Of a stretch of 64,000 nucleotides of DNA, positions 33,433 to 41,248 are shown in pieces. Both the position numbers and the translations under genes were made by a program. The stretch is from Streptomyces typhae. GTDB lineage: Bacteria > Actinomycetota > Actinomycetes > Streptomycetales > Streptomycetaceae. Below the pieces are notes generated by a model. That model ran no database searches and was not told the origin of the DNA. It saw only the letters and a program-made list of their open reading frames with translations. The stretch is from positions 1 through 64,000 of the forward strand of contig NZ_WPNZ01000025.1 in NCBI RefSeq assembly GCF_009755605.1, given 5' to 3'. Numbering within the stretch: the first letter of the stretch is position 1; each line of letters opens with the position of its first letter.

Positions 33433-34170
33433 TCAGTGTCCGAGCGCCGAGTCCCGCCGCACCCGAAAGAGGAAGTCCGCCACGCGGCGGTGGTCCGGCT
33501 CCGGCGGCAGCGGAGTGCGGTCCGCCGCCGCGTCGGCCTCCGCCGCGAGCCGCGTCATCCGGGACTCCACCTCGGACCAGGACACCTCGCCGCGCTTGAC
33601 CGCGAGCAGCGGCTCGCGCTCAGCGCCGACGTCGACCGTGAGGGTGCCGGTGCGCAGCAGATCGCGGCAGGACGTGAGCAGCCGCAGCAGGTGCATGGCG
33701 TGCTTCCAGCGCGGGGCACCGTGCAGGCGGACGTCCGCGTCGAGCTTCTTGCGCTGACTGACGGCGTAGCCGGTGAACGTCTCGTGGGCGCGGCGGGACA
33801 GGAACGCCCCGCGCAGCGCGAGCAGCTCCCTGCCGGTGTCGTCGACGTGCTCGACGAGCGGCGAGTGCAGGCACTCCAGGATGTTCGGGTTGGCGCGCAG
33901 GGCCAGCTCGCAGAAGCGCTCCAGCTCATGGCCGAACTGTTCCTCGGCCGGTCCCTCCACATGGGTCGGCGGCTTCTCGAAGCGCCAGAACAGCGGCGTC
34001 GGCGCGACGTACACGCCCCGGCGGTCGGTGTCGCTGCCGTCGGTGGCCAGGCCGAAGGCGCGCGAGCCCATGACGCAGGCGTACACGGTGTGGTCGCGGA
34101 CGAGGTCGTGCGGCCTGAGGGGCTCGTGCGGCCCGTGGGTGTCCGGCGGGGGCGGCTCGGTCGTGGGCAT
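33433..34170 (-). CDS. Predicted nucleotidyltransferase (COG3541-like)
   Basis: A 245-residue protein of the Pol-beta/MNT superfamily. The active-site signature GSRAFGLATDGSDTDRRGVYV carries the GS motif and the DxD-type acidic pair. A downstream helical region (KHAMHLLRLLTSCRDLLRTG, ADFLFRVRRDS) resembles YcgL/COG3541 proteins. The target is unknown; relatives have been suggested to modify RNA or proteins. ATG 34170. It lies 22 bases from, and in the same direction as, the Rieske gene, but beyond its stop, so it may be the last gene of that operon. Confidence 0.85.
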   Translation of the reverse strand: MPTTEPPPPDTHGPHEPLRPHDLVRDHTVYACVMGSRAFGLATDGSDTDRRGVYVAPTPLFWRFEKPPTHVEGPAEEQFGHELERFCELALRANPNILECLHSPLVEHVDDTGRELLALRGAFLSRRAHETFTGYAVSQRKKLDADVRLHGAPRWKHAMHLLRLLTSCRDLLRTGTLTVDVGAEREPLLAVKRGEVSWSEVESRMTRLAAEADAAADRTPLPPEPDHRRVADFLFRVRRDSALGH

Positions 34171-34192
34171 GACGCGCAGCGTACGGGTTCCG

Positions 34193-34687
34193 TCACGCCA
34201 GGCGGATCGAATTTCCGCTGACGTCGATGGCGCGCTGCGGCAGCGGGCGTGGTGCCGGTCCGCCCGCGACCGCCCCGTCCGCGACCCGGAACCTGCTGCC
34301 GTGGCACGGGCAGTTGATCGTGCCGCCGTCGACGTCGCGGACCGTGCAGCCCTGATGGGTGCAGACCGACGAGAAGGCCTTGAAGTCGCCCTCGGCGGGC
34401 TGGGTGACGACGACCTTCTCGTCGCCGAGGACCTTGCCGCCGCCGACGGGGATGTCGGAGGTCTTGGCCAGCTCGGGTCCGGCGGGGGTCCGTGGCGCGC
34501 TCGCGCCGGGGGAGCCCGGGGCCGCCGGGGGCTTCGTGGGGCTCGGCGGGGGTTCCGCGTCGGCGCTCTCGTCGCCGTACTTCGAGCACCCGGCCGCGGC
34601 GGCCAGCGCGCCCGCCACCAGCGCCGTACGCCGTGTGGGCCGCCCTGCCCCCGGCCAGGACGGCACCGGCCGCGGCCCGCCGCTCAC
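34193..34687 (-). CDS. Rieske (2Fe-2S) lipoprotein
   Basis: A 164-residue exported Rieske protein. The N terminus has a Tat motif (TRRTALVAGALAAAAGCS) with a lipobox-like AAGC. The cluster-binding boxes are CTHQGC and CPCHGS, with both ligand pairs and both disulfide cysteines present. A Pro-rich linker joins the anchor to the domain. It starts with GTG 34687, overlapping the stop of the membrane gene (GTGA). With the DUF6529 membrane protein it probably forms an electron-transfer module at the outer membrane face; the redox partners are unknown. Confidence 0.92.
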   Translation of the reverse strand: MSGGPRPVPSWPGAGRPTRRTALVAGALAAAAGCSKYGDESADAEPPPSPTKPPAAPGSPGASAPRTPAGPELAKTSDIPVGGGKVLGDEKVVVTQPAEGDFKAFSSVCTHQGCTVRDVDGGTINCPCHGSRFRVADGAVAGGPAPRPLPQRAIDVSGNSIRLA

Positions 34688-35277
34688 GTCGTCACTCCGA
34701 CCGTACGGAAGAACCACAGCGCCGACGTCAGCCACACCACGGTGAGCACCGCGAAGACGAGCCCGCCCACCACCGGGAGCAGCCGGCCCGGCAGCCGCTC
34801 GGAGCGCAGCAGCAGCATCTTGGCGCTGAACGCCCCGAAGAAGAAGCAGCCGAGGAAGGAGTGCCACATGACACGCGTCGAGTACGTCTGGTAGCCGAGC
34901 GCGTAGAGGCAGTGCACCGCGACGGGCACCGCCACCAGGAACGCGATCCGGCCCGACCACCGGTGCAGCGCCCCCGACCAGGAGGGCCCCGGCAGCTTCC
35001 CGTACACCATGGCCGCCGACACCACCTGGAGCAGCGCGAAGCCGAGCGCCGTCGTGCCGAGCCAGGACTTGACGGCGCTGGTGCTGCTGAAGCCCACGAG
35101 GTTGAAGGCGGTGCCCTCCGGGTCGTGGACCTTGCCGTACGCGCCGAGGGCCACCGCCACGGCGGCCGCCACCAGGGCGGGCACCAGATAGCGGGCGGGA
35201 TGCGGGCGGCGCTCCCCGCTCACGTGCGGCGGCACGGGGAATCCGCCCTGGGTGGGTGCGTTCGGGTCGACGCTCAT
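34684..35277 (-). CDS. DUF6529-like membrane protein (possible b-type cytochrome)
   Basis: A 197-residue protein with about five membrane helices after a Pro-rich cytosolic start (MSVDPNAPTQGGFPVPP). Conserved histidines sit within helices in ALHRWSGRIAFLVAVPVAVHCLYALG and RVMWHSFLGCFFFGAFSAKML, the arrangement of cytochrome b561 or ferric-reductase-like haem b proteins. Haem binding is an inference. It is coupled to the downstream Rieske gene by a four-base overlap. It could pass electrons between the quinone pool and the Rieske protein. Confidence 0.85.
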   Translation of the reverse strand: MSVDPNAPTQGGFPVPPHVSGERRPHPARYLVPALVAAAVAVALGAYGKVHDPEGTAFNLVGFSSTSAVKSWLGTTALGFALLQVVSAAMVYGKLPGPSWSGALHRWSGRIAFLVAVPVAVHCLYALGYQTYSTRVMWHSFLGCFFFGAFSAKMLLLRSERLPGRLLPVVGGLVFAVLTVVWLTSALWFFRTVGVTT

Positions 35278-35339
35278 GAGGGCTCCCTGGTGGACGCGGT
35301 ACGGCGGGCCGCGTGCGGGTGCGGCCCGCGGGGCGGGGC

Positions 35340-36026
35340 TCAGGGCACGACGGGGCGTGCGGTGAGGGTGCCGCCGTCGTCCAGGACGACGGCCCCGGTG
35401 TCCGGGTCGAGGCGGGGGGCCGCGGCGGTCGCACCGCCGCGGGTGAGAATGCCGACCTGGCTGCCGTCGGGCTGCACGATCCAGCCGCCGTCGGTCTCCT
35501 CGCCGCGCACCTCGGCGGTCGCGCGGTACACGCCGGCGGGCTTCCCGGCCCTGGGCGCGGTGAAGTCCCACGCCTTGCCGCGGATCACGACGGTGCCGCG
35601 GACCTCGCCGTTGTCCCGGGAGAGCCGCCCGTCGAGCTTCGCGCCGCGCTTGCCGGTCAGGCGCAGCGAGCCGTCGTCGTCGGCGTTCCCCTTCAGCCAG
35701 GACTCCGTGGAGCGGCCGTCGCAGAAATAGGCGACGGCCTTGCCGCCGCGCACCGTGACGGCGACCGACGCCGTGTCGTCGTCCGTGCGGCCCGTGTACC
35801 GCGCCTCGGCCGGCAGCGGGGACCGCTCGGGCTTCTCCGGGGGCGTGGCGGTGCGGGCGGGGGCCGGGCTCTTCGCGGGGGCGCTCGTGGCGGGCGGGGG
35901 CGCCGTGCCGGGTGCGGATTCCCCGTACGAGGAGCTGCCCGTCCCCGACGTCGCGTTGACCGACAGCATGAACAGGGCGAGCACGAGCCCCGCGAGCAGC
36001 GTGTACAAGGGTCCTGAGCGCTTCAT
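35340..36026 (-). CDS. Secreted/anchored protein of the Rieske operon
   Basis: A 228-residue protein with an N-terminal membrane anchor or signal (YTLLAGLVLALFMLSVNA), a Ser/Pro/Ala-rich linker to about residue 70, and a beta-rich domain (ARYTGRTDDDTASVAVTVRGGKAVAYFCDGRSTESWLKG, DGGWIVQPDGSQVGILTRGG). No catalytic motif. It is the first gene of the minus-strand trio, with a 62-base gap before the DUF6529 gene. The function is unknown; the context suggests a partner of the Rieske electron-transfer unit. Confidence 0.8.
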   Translation of the reverse strand: MKRSGPLYTLLAGLVLALFMLSVNATSGTGSSSYGESAPGTAPPPATSAPAKSPAPARTATPPEKPERSPLPAEARYTGRTDDDTASVAVTVRGGKAVAYFCDGRSTESWLKGNADDDGSLRLTGKRGAKLDGRLSRDNGEVRGTVVIRGKAWDFTAPRAGKPAGVYRATAEVRGEETDGGWIVQPDGSQVGILTRGGATAAAPRLDPDTGAVVLDDGGTLTARPVVP

Positions 36027-36208
36027 GTGTGCCCCCCGAGGCGCGGCATGACGGCCCTGCCCTTCCCATGCAAGCCGACCCGTCCCCGGCCGTCCAGGGG
36101 CGCGCGGAGGCTGTCGTCGGGTGGTGCGGATGGGGCCTCGCCCCCCGCGCCCGCGCGATACAACGGGGGTGGACGCCGATACGTCGGGAGAACCTCGGCG
36201 GGGCAACC

Positions 36209-36240
36209 TTTGACGTGGCCGCGCGCCGGGCTGACTACCC
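36209..36240 (+). promoter_or_regulatory. Candidate promoter for the aroH-remnant/tyrA operon
   Basis: TTTGACG (36208-36214) is followed at 17 bases by GACTAC and at 20 bases by TACCCT. The -35 hexamer TTGACG is close to consensus. A start near 36247 would leave a leader of about 68 bases before the 43-codon ORF. Confidence 0.4.
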
Positions 36241-36314
36241 TTTGTCAGGAGGGCGCGGCAGCGTCATGGAGCACGGCTTGGCACGGCAGGCGCACACGAG
36301 CGAGGAGCAGCACG

Positions 36315-36446
36315 GTGACGGTACGAGGGGTACGGGGGGCCGTCGGACGGGGGCGGCACGGGCCGTGGGCCCGCGCGGAGCGGACAGGGCGGAACGGGGC
36401 ACGCGTCGCGGCGCCGGGCGCACCGCGTGAGGACGTGACCACGTGA
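36315..36446 (+). pseudogene. Probable remnant of AroH-type chorismate mutase gene
   Basis: A 43-codon ORF, GTG 36315, with GAGGAG 8 bases upstream and a stop overlapping the tyrA GTG (GTGA). The first ten residues MTVRGVRGAV match the N terminus of AroH chorismate mutases (pattern VRAVRGA or IRGIRGA, with the active-site Arg), and the end (AAPGAPREDVTT) can be laid on the usual AroH end (AAALRKDIAQ). AroH proteins are about 120 residues, so roughly 80 residues are missing. From memory, aroH precedes tyrA in S. coelicolor. It looks like an internal deletion; it could still be translated and couple tyrA. Confidence 0.55.
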
Positions 36447-37534
36447 AGACGGCCCTAGTCATCGGCACAGGCCTCATCGGCACGTCGGCCGCCCTGGCCC
36501 TCGCGCGCCGCGGCGTCACCGTGCACCTGGCCGACCACGACACGGAGCAGGTCCGCACCGCGGCCGCGCTCGGGGCGGGCACGGGGGAGCCGCCGGAGGG
36601 GTCCGTCGACCTGTGCGTGGTCGCCGTACCGCCCACCTACGTCGCCGCCACGCTCGCCGACGCGATGCGCCGCGGCGCCGCGCGCGGCTACCTGGACGTG
36701 GCGAGCGTGAAGGGCGGGCCCCACCGCGAGCTCGAAGCCATGGGCGACCTCGACCTGACCGCGTACATCGGCACGCACCCGATGTCCGGGCGCGAGCGCA
36801 GCGGCCCGCTGGCGGCCTCGGCGGACCTCTTCGAGGGCAGGCCGTGGGTCCTGACGCCGACGCGGGACACCGACACCCACGTCCTGAACCTCGCCCTGGA
36901 ACTGGTCGCCCAGTGCCGGGCCGTGCCCGTCGTCATGGACGCGGACGCCCACGACCGCGCGGTCGCCCTCGTCTCGCACATGCCGCACCTGGTCTCCAGC
37001 ATGGTCGCGGCCCGCCTGGAGAACGCCGAGGAGACGGCGGTACGCCTCTGCGGCCAGGGCATACGGGACGTCACCCGCATCGCGGCGTCCGACCCGCGGA
37101 TGTGGATCGACATCCTCTCCGCGAACCCGGGACCGGTGGCGGACCTGCTCGCGGACGTCGCCACCGACCTGGAGTCGGCGGTCACGGCGCTGCGGGAGCT
37201 CCAGTCGGCCGACGAGAGCAAGCGGCGCGACGGCGCGACGGGCGTCGAGAGCATGCTGCGGCGGGGCAACGCCGGACAGGCCCGGGTGCCGGGCAAGCAC
37301 GGCACCGCGCCGACGGTGTACGAGGTCGTGGCCGTGCTCATCGACGACCAGCCCGGTCAGCTCGCCCACATCTTCGCCGACGCCGAGCGGGCGGGCGTCA
37401 ACGTCGAGGACGTCCGCATCGAGCACGCCACCGGACGGCAGGCGGGCCTCGTCCAGCTCATGGTCGAACCGCGGGCGGCGGCGCAGCTCGCGGTGGCGCT
37501 CCGCGAACGCGGGTGGTCCTTGCGGCAGCAGTGA
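36443..37534 (+). CDS. tyrA: Prephenate dehydrogenase
   Basis: A 363-residue enzyme of tyrosine biosynthesis that oxidatively decarboxylates prephenate to 4-hydroxyphenylpyruvate with NAD. The Rossmann motif is VIGTGLIGTSAALALARRG; prephenate-site segments are IGTHPMSGRERSG and VALVSHMPHLVSSM. The last 80 residues form an ACT-like regulatory domain (VYEVVAVLIDDQPGQLAHIFADAERAGVNVEDVRIEH), so feedback control by an aromatic amino acid is likely. GTG 36443 overlaps the upstream 43-codon ORF. A 175-base gap precedes cmk. Confidence 0.95.
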   Translation: MKTALVIGTGLIGTSAALALARRGVTVHLADHDTEQVRTAAALGAGTGEPPEGSVDLCVVAVPPTYVAATLADAMRRGAARGYLDVASVKGGPHRELEAMGDLDLTAYIGTHPMSGRERSGPLAASADLFEGRPWVLTPTRDTDTHVLNLALELVAQCRAVPVVMDADAHDRAVALVSHMPHLVSSMVAARLENAEETAVRLCGQGIRDVTRIAASDPRMWIDILSANPGPVADLLADVATDLESAVTALRELQSADESKRRDGATGVESMLRRGNAGQARVPGKHGTAPTVYEVVAVLIDDQPGQLAHIFADAERAGVNVEDVRIEHATGRQAGLVQLMVEPRAAAQLAVALRERGWSLRQQ

Positions 37535-37709
37535 CGCCGGGGGCGGCGGTGCCGTCCGCGGGGAGGCCGGGCCGGGGCCCGGCGGGGGCGCACGGGAGCT
37601 CCTGCCGCGGGACCCGGGAGGGGCCGCGGCCCGGAGCCAGTAACCTTGTGCGGGGCGCCGAGCAGGCGGCCCACCCCGTCCCCCGCACCGAGAAAGGTGT
37701 CCGCTCCCC

Positions 37710-38414
37710 GTGGAATCCGTGGAAAAGACCGCCGCCGCAGGCCCGGCTCCCGTGATCGTCGCCATCGACGGTCCCTCCGGCACGGGGAAGTCCAGCACCT
37801 CCAAGGCCGTCGCGGCCCAGCTCGGCCTGAGCTACCTGGACACCGGCGCCCAGTACCGGGCGATCACGTGGTGGATGGTGCACCACGGCATCGACCTCAC
37901 GGACCCCACCGCCGTCGCCGCCGTGGCCGGCAAGCCGGAGATCGTCTCGGGCACGGACCCGTCCGCCCCGACGATCACCGTCGACGGCACGGACGTCGCG
38001 GGCCCGATCCGCACGGCCGACGTCACCTCCAAGGTGAGCGCGGTCAGTGCCGTGCCCGAGGTGCGCACCCGCATCACGGAGCTTCAGCGCTCCATCGCGG
38101 GCGGCGCCGAGGACGGCATCGTCGTCGAGGGCCGCGACATCGGCACCACGGTCCTGCCGGACGCCGACCTCAAGATCTTCCTGACGGCGTCCCCGGAGGC
38201 CCGCGCCGCCCGCCGCTCCGGCGAGCTGAAGGGCGCCGACGTCGCCAGCACCCGGGAGGCCCTGGTCAAGCGGGACGCGGCCGACTCGAGCCGGAAGACG
38301 TCGCCGCTCGCCAAGGCGGACGACGCCGTCGAGGTGGACACCACCGAGCTCACGCTCCAGCAGGTCATCGAGTGCGTCGTCACGCTCGTCGAGGAGAAGC
38401 GGGCCGGCAAGTGA
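37710..38414 (+). CDS. cmk: Cytidylate kinase
   Basis: A 234-residue kinase that phosphorylates CMP and dCMP. The P-loop is AIDGPSGTGKSSTSKAVA; substrate segments are YLDTGAQYRAIT and IVVEGRDIGTTVLPDADLKIFLTASPEARAARR; the LID/C-terminal part contains SPLAKADDAVEVDTT. GTG 37710 has AAAGGTG as ribosome binding site. A TAACCT at 37641-37646 could be a -10. The stop overlaps the acyltransferase start (GTGA). The cmk-plsC-der cluster is common in Actinobacteria. Confidence 0.96.
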   Translation: MESVEKTAAAGPAPVIVAIDGPSGTGKSSTSKAVAAQLGLSYLDTGAQYRAITWWMVHHGIDLTDPTAVAAVAGKPEIVSGTDPSAPTITVDGTDVAGPIRTADVTSKVSAVSAVPEVRTRITELQRSIAGGAEDGIVVEGRDIGTTVLPDADLKIFLTASPEARAARRSGELKGADVASTREALVKRDAADSSRKTSPLAKADDAVEVDTTELTLQQVIECVVTLVEEKRAGK

Positions 38415-39076
38415 CCGAGGTACCCGCCGGGCGTGCGGCGCCCTCCGAGCGCGGCGCCGACGTCGGCCGCCGCATCGGTGTCGGCCTCATGTACGGGCTG
38501 TTCAAGCCCCGCGTCCTGGGCGCGTGGCGGGTTCCCGCGACCGGCCCGGCGATCCTCGCCGTGAACCACTCGCACAACGTCGACGGCCCCATGGTGATGG
38601 GCGTGGCGCCCCGGCCCGCGCACTTCCTGATCAAGAAGGAAGCGTTCGTCGGGCCGCTCGGCCCCTTCCTGCGGGGCATCGGCCAGCTCCAGGTTGACCG
38701 CACGACGGCCGACCGCACGGCCGTCACGGACGCGCTCGCGGTGCTCGGCCAGGGCGGCGTCCTCGGGATCTTCCCGGAGGGCACCCGGGGTGAGGGCGAC
38801 TTCGCCTCGCTGCGGGCCGGGCTCGCCTACTTCGCGGTGCGCACCGGAGCCCCGGTCGTGCCGGTCGCCGTGCTCGGCAGCACGGAGCGGCGCGGGCGGC
38901 TGATAAAGAAGCTGCCGCCGCTGCGCAGCCGCGTCGACGTCGTCTTCGGCGACCCGTTCGAAGCGGGCGACGGCAGCGGGCGGCGTACGCGCAAGGCCCT
39001 CGACGAGGCCACCGTGCGGATCCAGGGGCGGCTGACCGACCACCTGGAAAACGCCAGGCGCCTGACCGGGCGCTGA
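38411..39076 (+). CDS. plsC: 1-acyl-sn-glycerol-3-phosphate acyltransferase (PlsC type)
   Basis: A 221-residue membrane-associated acyltransferase. The catalytic HX4D box is AVNHSHNVDGP, and the glycerol-phosphate site is GIFPEGTRGEG. A basic N terminus and short hydrophobic segments suggest peripheral membrane attachment. It is expected to add the second acyl chain in phosphatidate synthesis; whether it is the main PlsC of the cell cannot be told from the sequence. GTG 38411 overlaps cmk by four bases. Confidence 0.92.
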   Translation: MTEVPAGRAAPSERGADVGRRIGVGLMYGLFKPRVLGAWRVPATGPAILAVNHSHNVDGPMVMGVAPRPAHFLIKKEAFVGPLGPFLRGIGQLQVDRTTADRTAVTDALAVLGQGGVLGIFPEGTRGEGDFASLRAGLAYFAVRTGAPVVPVAVLGSTERRGRLIKKLPPLRSRVDVVFGDPFEAGDGSGRRTRKALDEATVRIQGRLTDHLENARRLTGR

Positions 39077-39150
39077 GCGAGACTTTCAGTAGTGGACCCG
39101 ACCGTCCCGGCCGGGCCACCGATGACCACGATGAACGAGGTACGGACTTC

Positions 39151-40647
39151 ATGAACGACCAGAACCCCTCCGGGCCGAGCTCGGACGAGCACGAGCACGG
39201 GGCGCTTGGCGACGCCGAGTATGCGGAGTTCATGGAGCTCGCCGCCGAAGAGGGCTTCGACATCGAGGACGTCGAGGGCGCCATCGAGGCGGCGGGCCAC
39301 GGCCCGCTGCCGGTGCTCGCCGTCGTCGGCCGCCCCAATGTCGGCAAGTCGACCCTGGTGAACCGCATCATCGGCCGCCGCGAGGCCGTCGTCGAGGACA
39401 AGCCGGGCGTCACCCGCGACCGGGTGACGTACGAGGCCGAGTGGGCGGGCCGCCGCTTCAAGGTCGTCGACACCGGCGGCTGGGAGCAGGACGTCCTCGG
39501 CATCGACGCCTCCGTCGCCGCGCAGGCGGAGTACGCGATCGAGGCCGCCGACGCCGTCGTGTTCGTGGTGGACGCCACCGTCGGCGCGACGGACACCGAC
39601 GAGGCCGTCGTGCGCCTGCTGCGCAAGGCGGGCAAGCCCGTCGTGCTGTGCGCCAACAAGGTCGACGGCCCCTCCGCGGAGGCGGACGCGGCGATGCTGT
39701 GGTCGCTCGGCCTCGGCGAGCCGCACCCGGTGTCCGCGCTGCACGGCCGCGGTACCGGCGACATGCTGGACGCCGTCCTCGAGGCGCTGCCGGAGGCGCC
39801 CGCGCAGACCTTCGGCACGGCCGTCGGCGGCCCGCGCCGCATCGCGCTCATCGGCCGCCCGAACGTCGGCAAGTCCTCCCTCCTCAACAAGGTGGCGAAC
39901 GAGGAGCGCGTCGTCGTCAACGAACTCGCGGGCACCACCCGCGACCCCGTCGACGAGCTGATCGAGCTCGGCGGCATCACCTGGAAGTTCGTGGACACCG
40001 CGGGCATCCGCAAGCGCGTCCACCTCCAGCAGGGCGCCGACTACTACGCCTCGCTGCGCACCGCCGCGGCCGTCGAGAAGGCCGAGGTCGCGGTCATCCT
40101 GATCGACGCCAGCGAGTCGATCAGCGTGCAGGACCAGCGCATCGTCACCATGGCCGTGGAGGCGGGCCGCGCGGTCGTCCTCGCGTACAACAAGTGGGAC
40201 ACCCTCGACGAGGAGCGCCGCTACTACCTGGAGCGGGAGATCGAGACCGAGCTGGCCCAGGTGGCGTGGGCCCCCCGGGTGAACGTCTCGGCGCGCACCG
40301 GCCGTCACATGGAGAAGCTGGTCCCGGCGATCGAGACGGCCATCGAGGGCTGGGAGACCCGGGTGCCGACGGGCCGTCTGAACGCCTTCCTCGGCGAGCT
40401 GGTCGCCGCCCATCCGCATCCGGTCCGCGGCGGCAAGCAGCCCCGCATCCTGTTCGGTACGCAGGCGGGCACGAAGCCGCCGCGGTTCGTGCTGTTCGCG
40501 TCCGGCTTCATCGAGCACGGCTACCGCCGCTTCGTGGAGCGCAGGCTCCGTGAGGAGTTCGGATTCGAGGGCACGCCGATCCACATCTCGGTGCGGGTGC
40601 GCGAGAAGCGCGGCCAGAAGAACCAGAAGAACCAGAAGAAGAAGTAG
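39151..40647 (+). CDS. der: Ribosome assembly GTPase Der (EngA)
   Basis: A 498-residue double GTPase needed for 50S assembly. G domain 1: GRPNVGKSTLVNR, DTGGWE, NKVD. G domain 2: GRPNVGKSSLLNK, DTAGI, NKWD. The KH-like C-terminal domain includes RVPTGRLNAFLGELVAAHPHP and PRFVLFASGFIEHGYRRFVERRLREEFGFEGTPI. An acidic N-terminal extension of about 50 residues and a Lys/Asn/Gln tail (EKRGQKNQKNQKKK) flank the core. ATG 39151 with GAGGT upstream. A strong hairpin follows. Confidence 0.97.
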   Translation: MNDQNPSGPSSDEHEHGALGDAEYAEFMELAAEEGFDIEDVEGAIEAAGHGPLPVLAVVGRPNVGKSTLVNRIIGRREAVVEDKPGVTRDRVTYEAEWAGRRFKVVDTGGWEQDVLGIDASVAAQAEYAIEAADAVVFVVDATVGATDTDEAVVRLLRKAGKPVVLCANKVDGPSAEADAAMLWSLGLGEPHPVSALHGRGTGDMLDAVLEALPEAPAQTFGTAVGGPRRIALIGRPNVGKSSLLNKVANEERVVVNELAGTTRDPVDELIELGGITWKFVDTAGIRKRVHLQQGADYYASLRTAAAVEKAEVAVILIDASESISVQDQRIVTMAVEAGRAVVLAYNKWDTLDEERRYYLEREIETELAQVAWAPRVNVSARTGRHMEKLVPAIETAIEGWETRVPTGRLNAFLGELVAAHPHPVRGGKQPRILFGTQAGTKPPRFVLFASGFIEHGYRRFVERRLREEFGFEGTPIHISVRVREKRGQKNQKNQKKK

Positions 40648-40649
40648 CA

Positions 40650-40698
40650 CACGCCGATGCCCGGCCTTCCGTACGGCGGAAGGCCGGGCATCGGCGTG
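40650..40698. terminator. Terminator after der
   Basis: Perfect 22-base arms (CACGCCGATGCCCGGCCTTCCG and its complement, 40650-40671 and 40677-40698) with a 5-base loop begin two bases after the der stop. The opposing gene ends at 40719, so it can serve both directions. Confidence 0.85.
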
Positions 40699-40718
40699 CC
40701 ACGGGAAGTGCCCCGCGG

Positions 40719-41120
40719 TCAGAGTCCGCGGCGCGGCCCCGGCGGGAGGGCGGCCGGGAAGAGCTGGCCGTAGCCGGTGTGGTGGTCGGCCGGGGCCGGA
40801 TGGCCGTAGCGGGCGACGTGGAACGGCTGGTGCCGCGGGTCGAGCCGGGCGTCGTAGCGCCCGTCGTGCCGGGGGAGGTGCCGGGCGTCGTGACGGCCCG
40901 CGCCGTGCTGCGCGTACGGCCCGGGGCCGAAGGCGGTGAACCGCAGGTCCTCCTCGCCGGTCCTGTCACCGGGCAGGGCGCGGAACGCCCGCAGGTACTC
41001 CGCGTACAACGCGTCGTAGATCGGTGTGGCCGACGGTGTTGCCACGGCGTCCTGCGCGGTGCGCATGGACGGGATGGGGCTCTGGTACGGCCGGTGGGCT
41101 GAGGGGTCGTATGCGTGCAC
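40719..41120 (-). CDS. Small hypothetical protein with PIYDALYAEY motif
   Basis: A 133-residue, His/Pro/Gly/Arg-rich protein. The better conserved part is PYQSPIPSMRTAQDAVATPSATPIYDALYAEYLRAFRALPGDRTGEEDLRFTAFG; the PIYD.L.AE segment recalls the DUF6643-type actinobacterial proteins. The rest (HDARHLPRHDGRYDARLDPRHQPF) is low complexity. The start is likely GTG 41120 (MHAYDPSAHRPY), with no ribosome binding site, or ATG 41065. Function unknown. Confidence 0.6.
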   Translation of the reverse strand: MHAYDPSAHRPYQSPIPSMRTAQDAVATPSATPIYDALYAEYLRAFRALPGDRTGEEDLRFTAFGPGPYAQHGAGRHDARHLPRHDGRYDARLDPRHQPFHVARYGHPAPADHHTGYGQLFPAALPPGPRRGL

Positions 41121-41248
41121 GTCTGGGCCAACGACACCGACGCCCGACGGATGCGGGGCGAACGCCCTCTTTCGCCTGGTAGGAGGCAGCGGGAGCGGAG
41201 CCGTCCGGGCGCCGGACGCGACTGGGGCGCCCGGCGCGCGGACCGCGC

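Noticed and set aside
36029..36430. 133-codon frame MPPEARHDGPALPMQ upstream of tyrA
   Set aside because: Arg/Gly-rich shadow; the better-supported frame in this stretch is the short ORF at 36315 with ribosome binding site and coupling.
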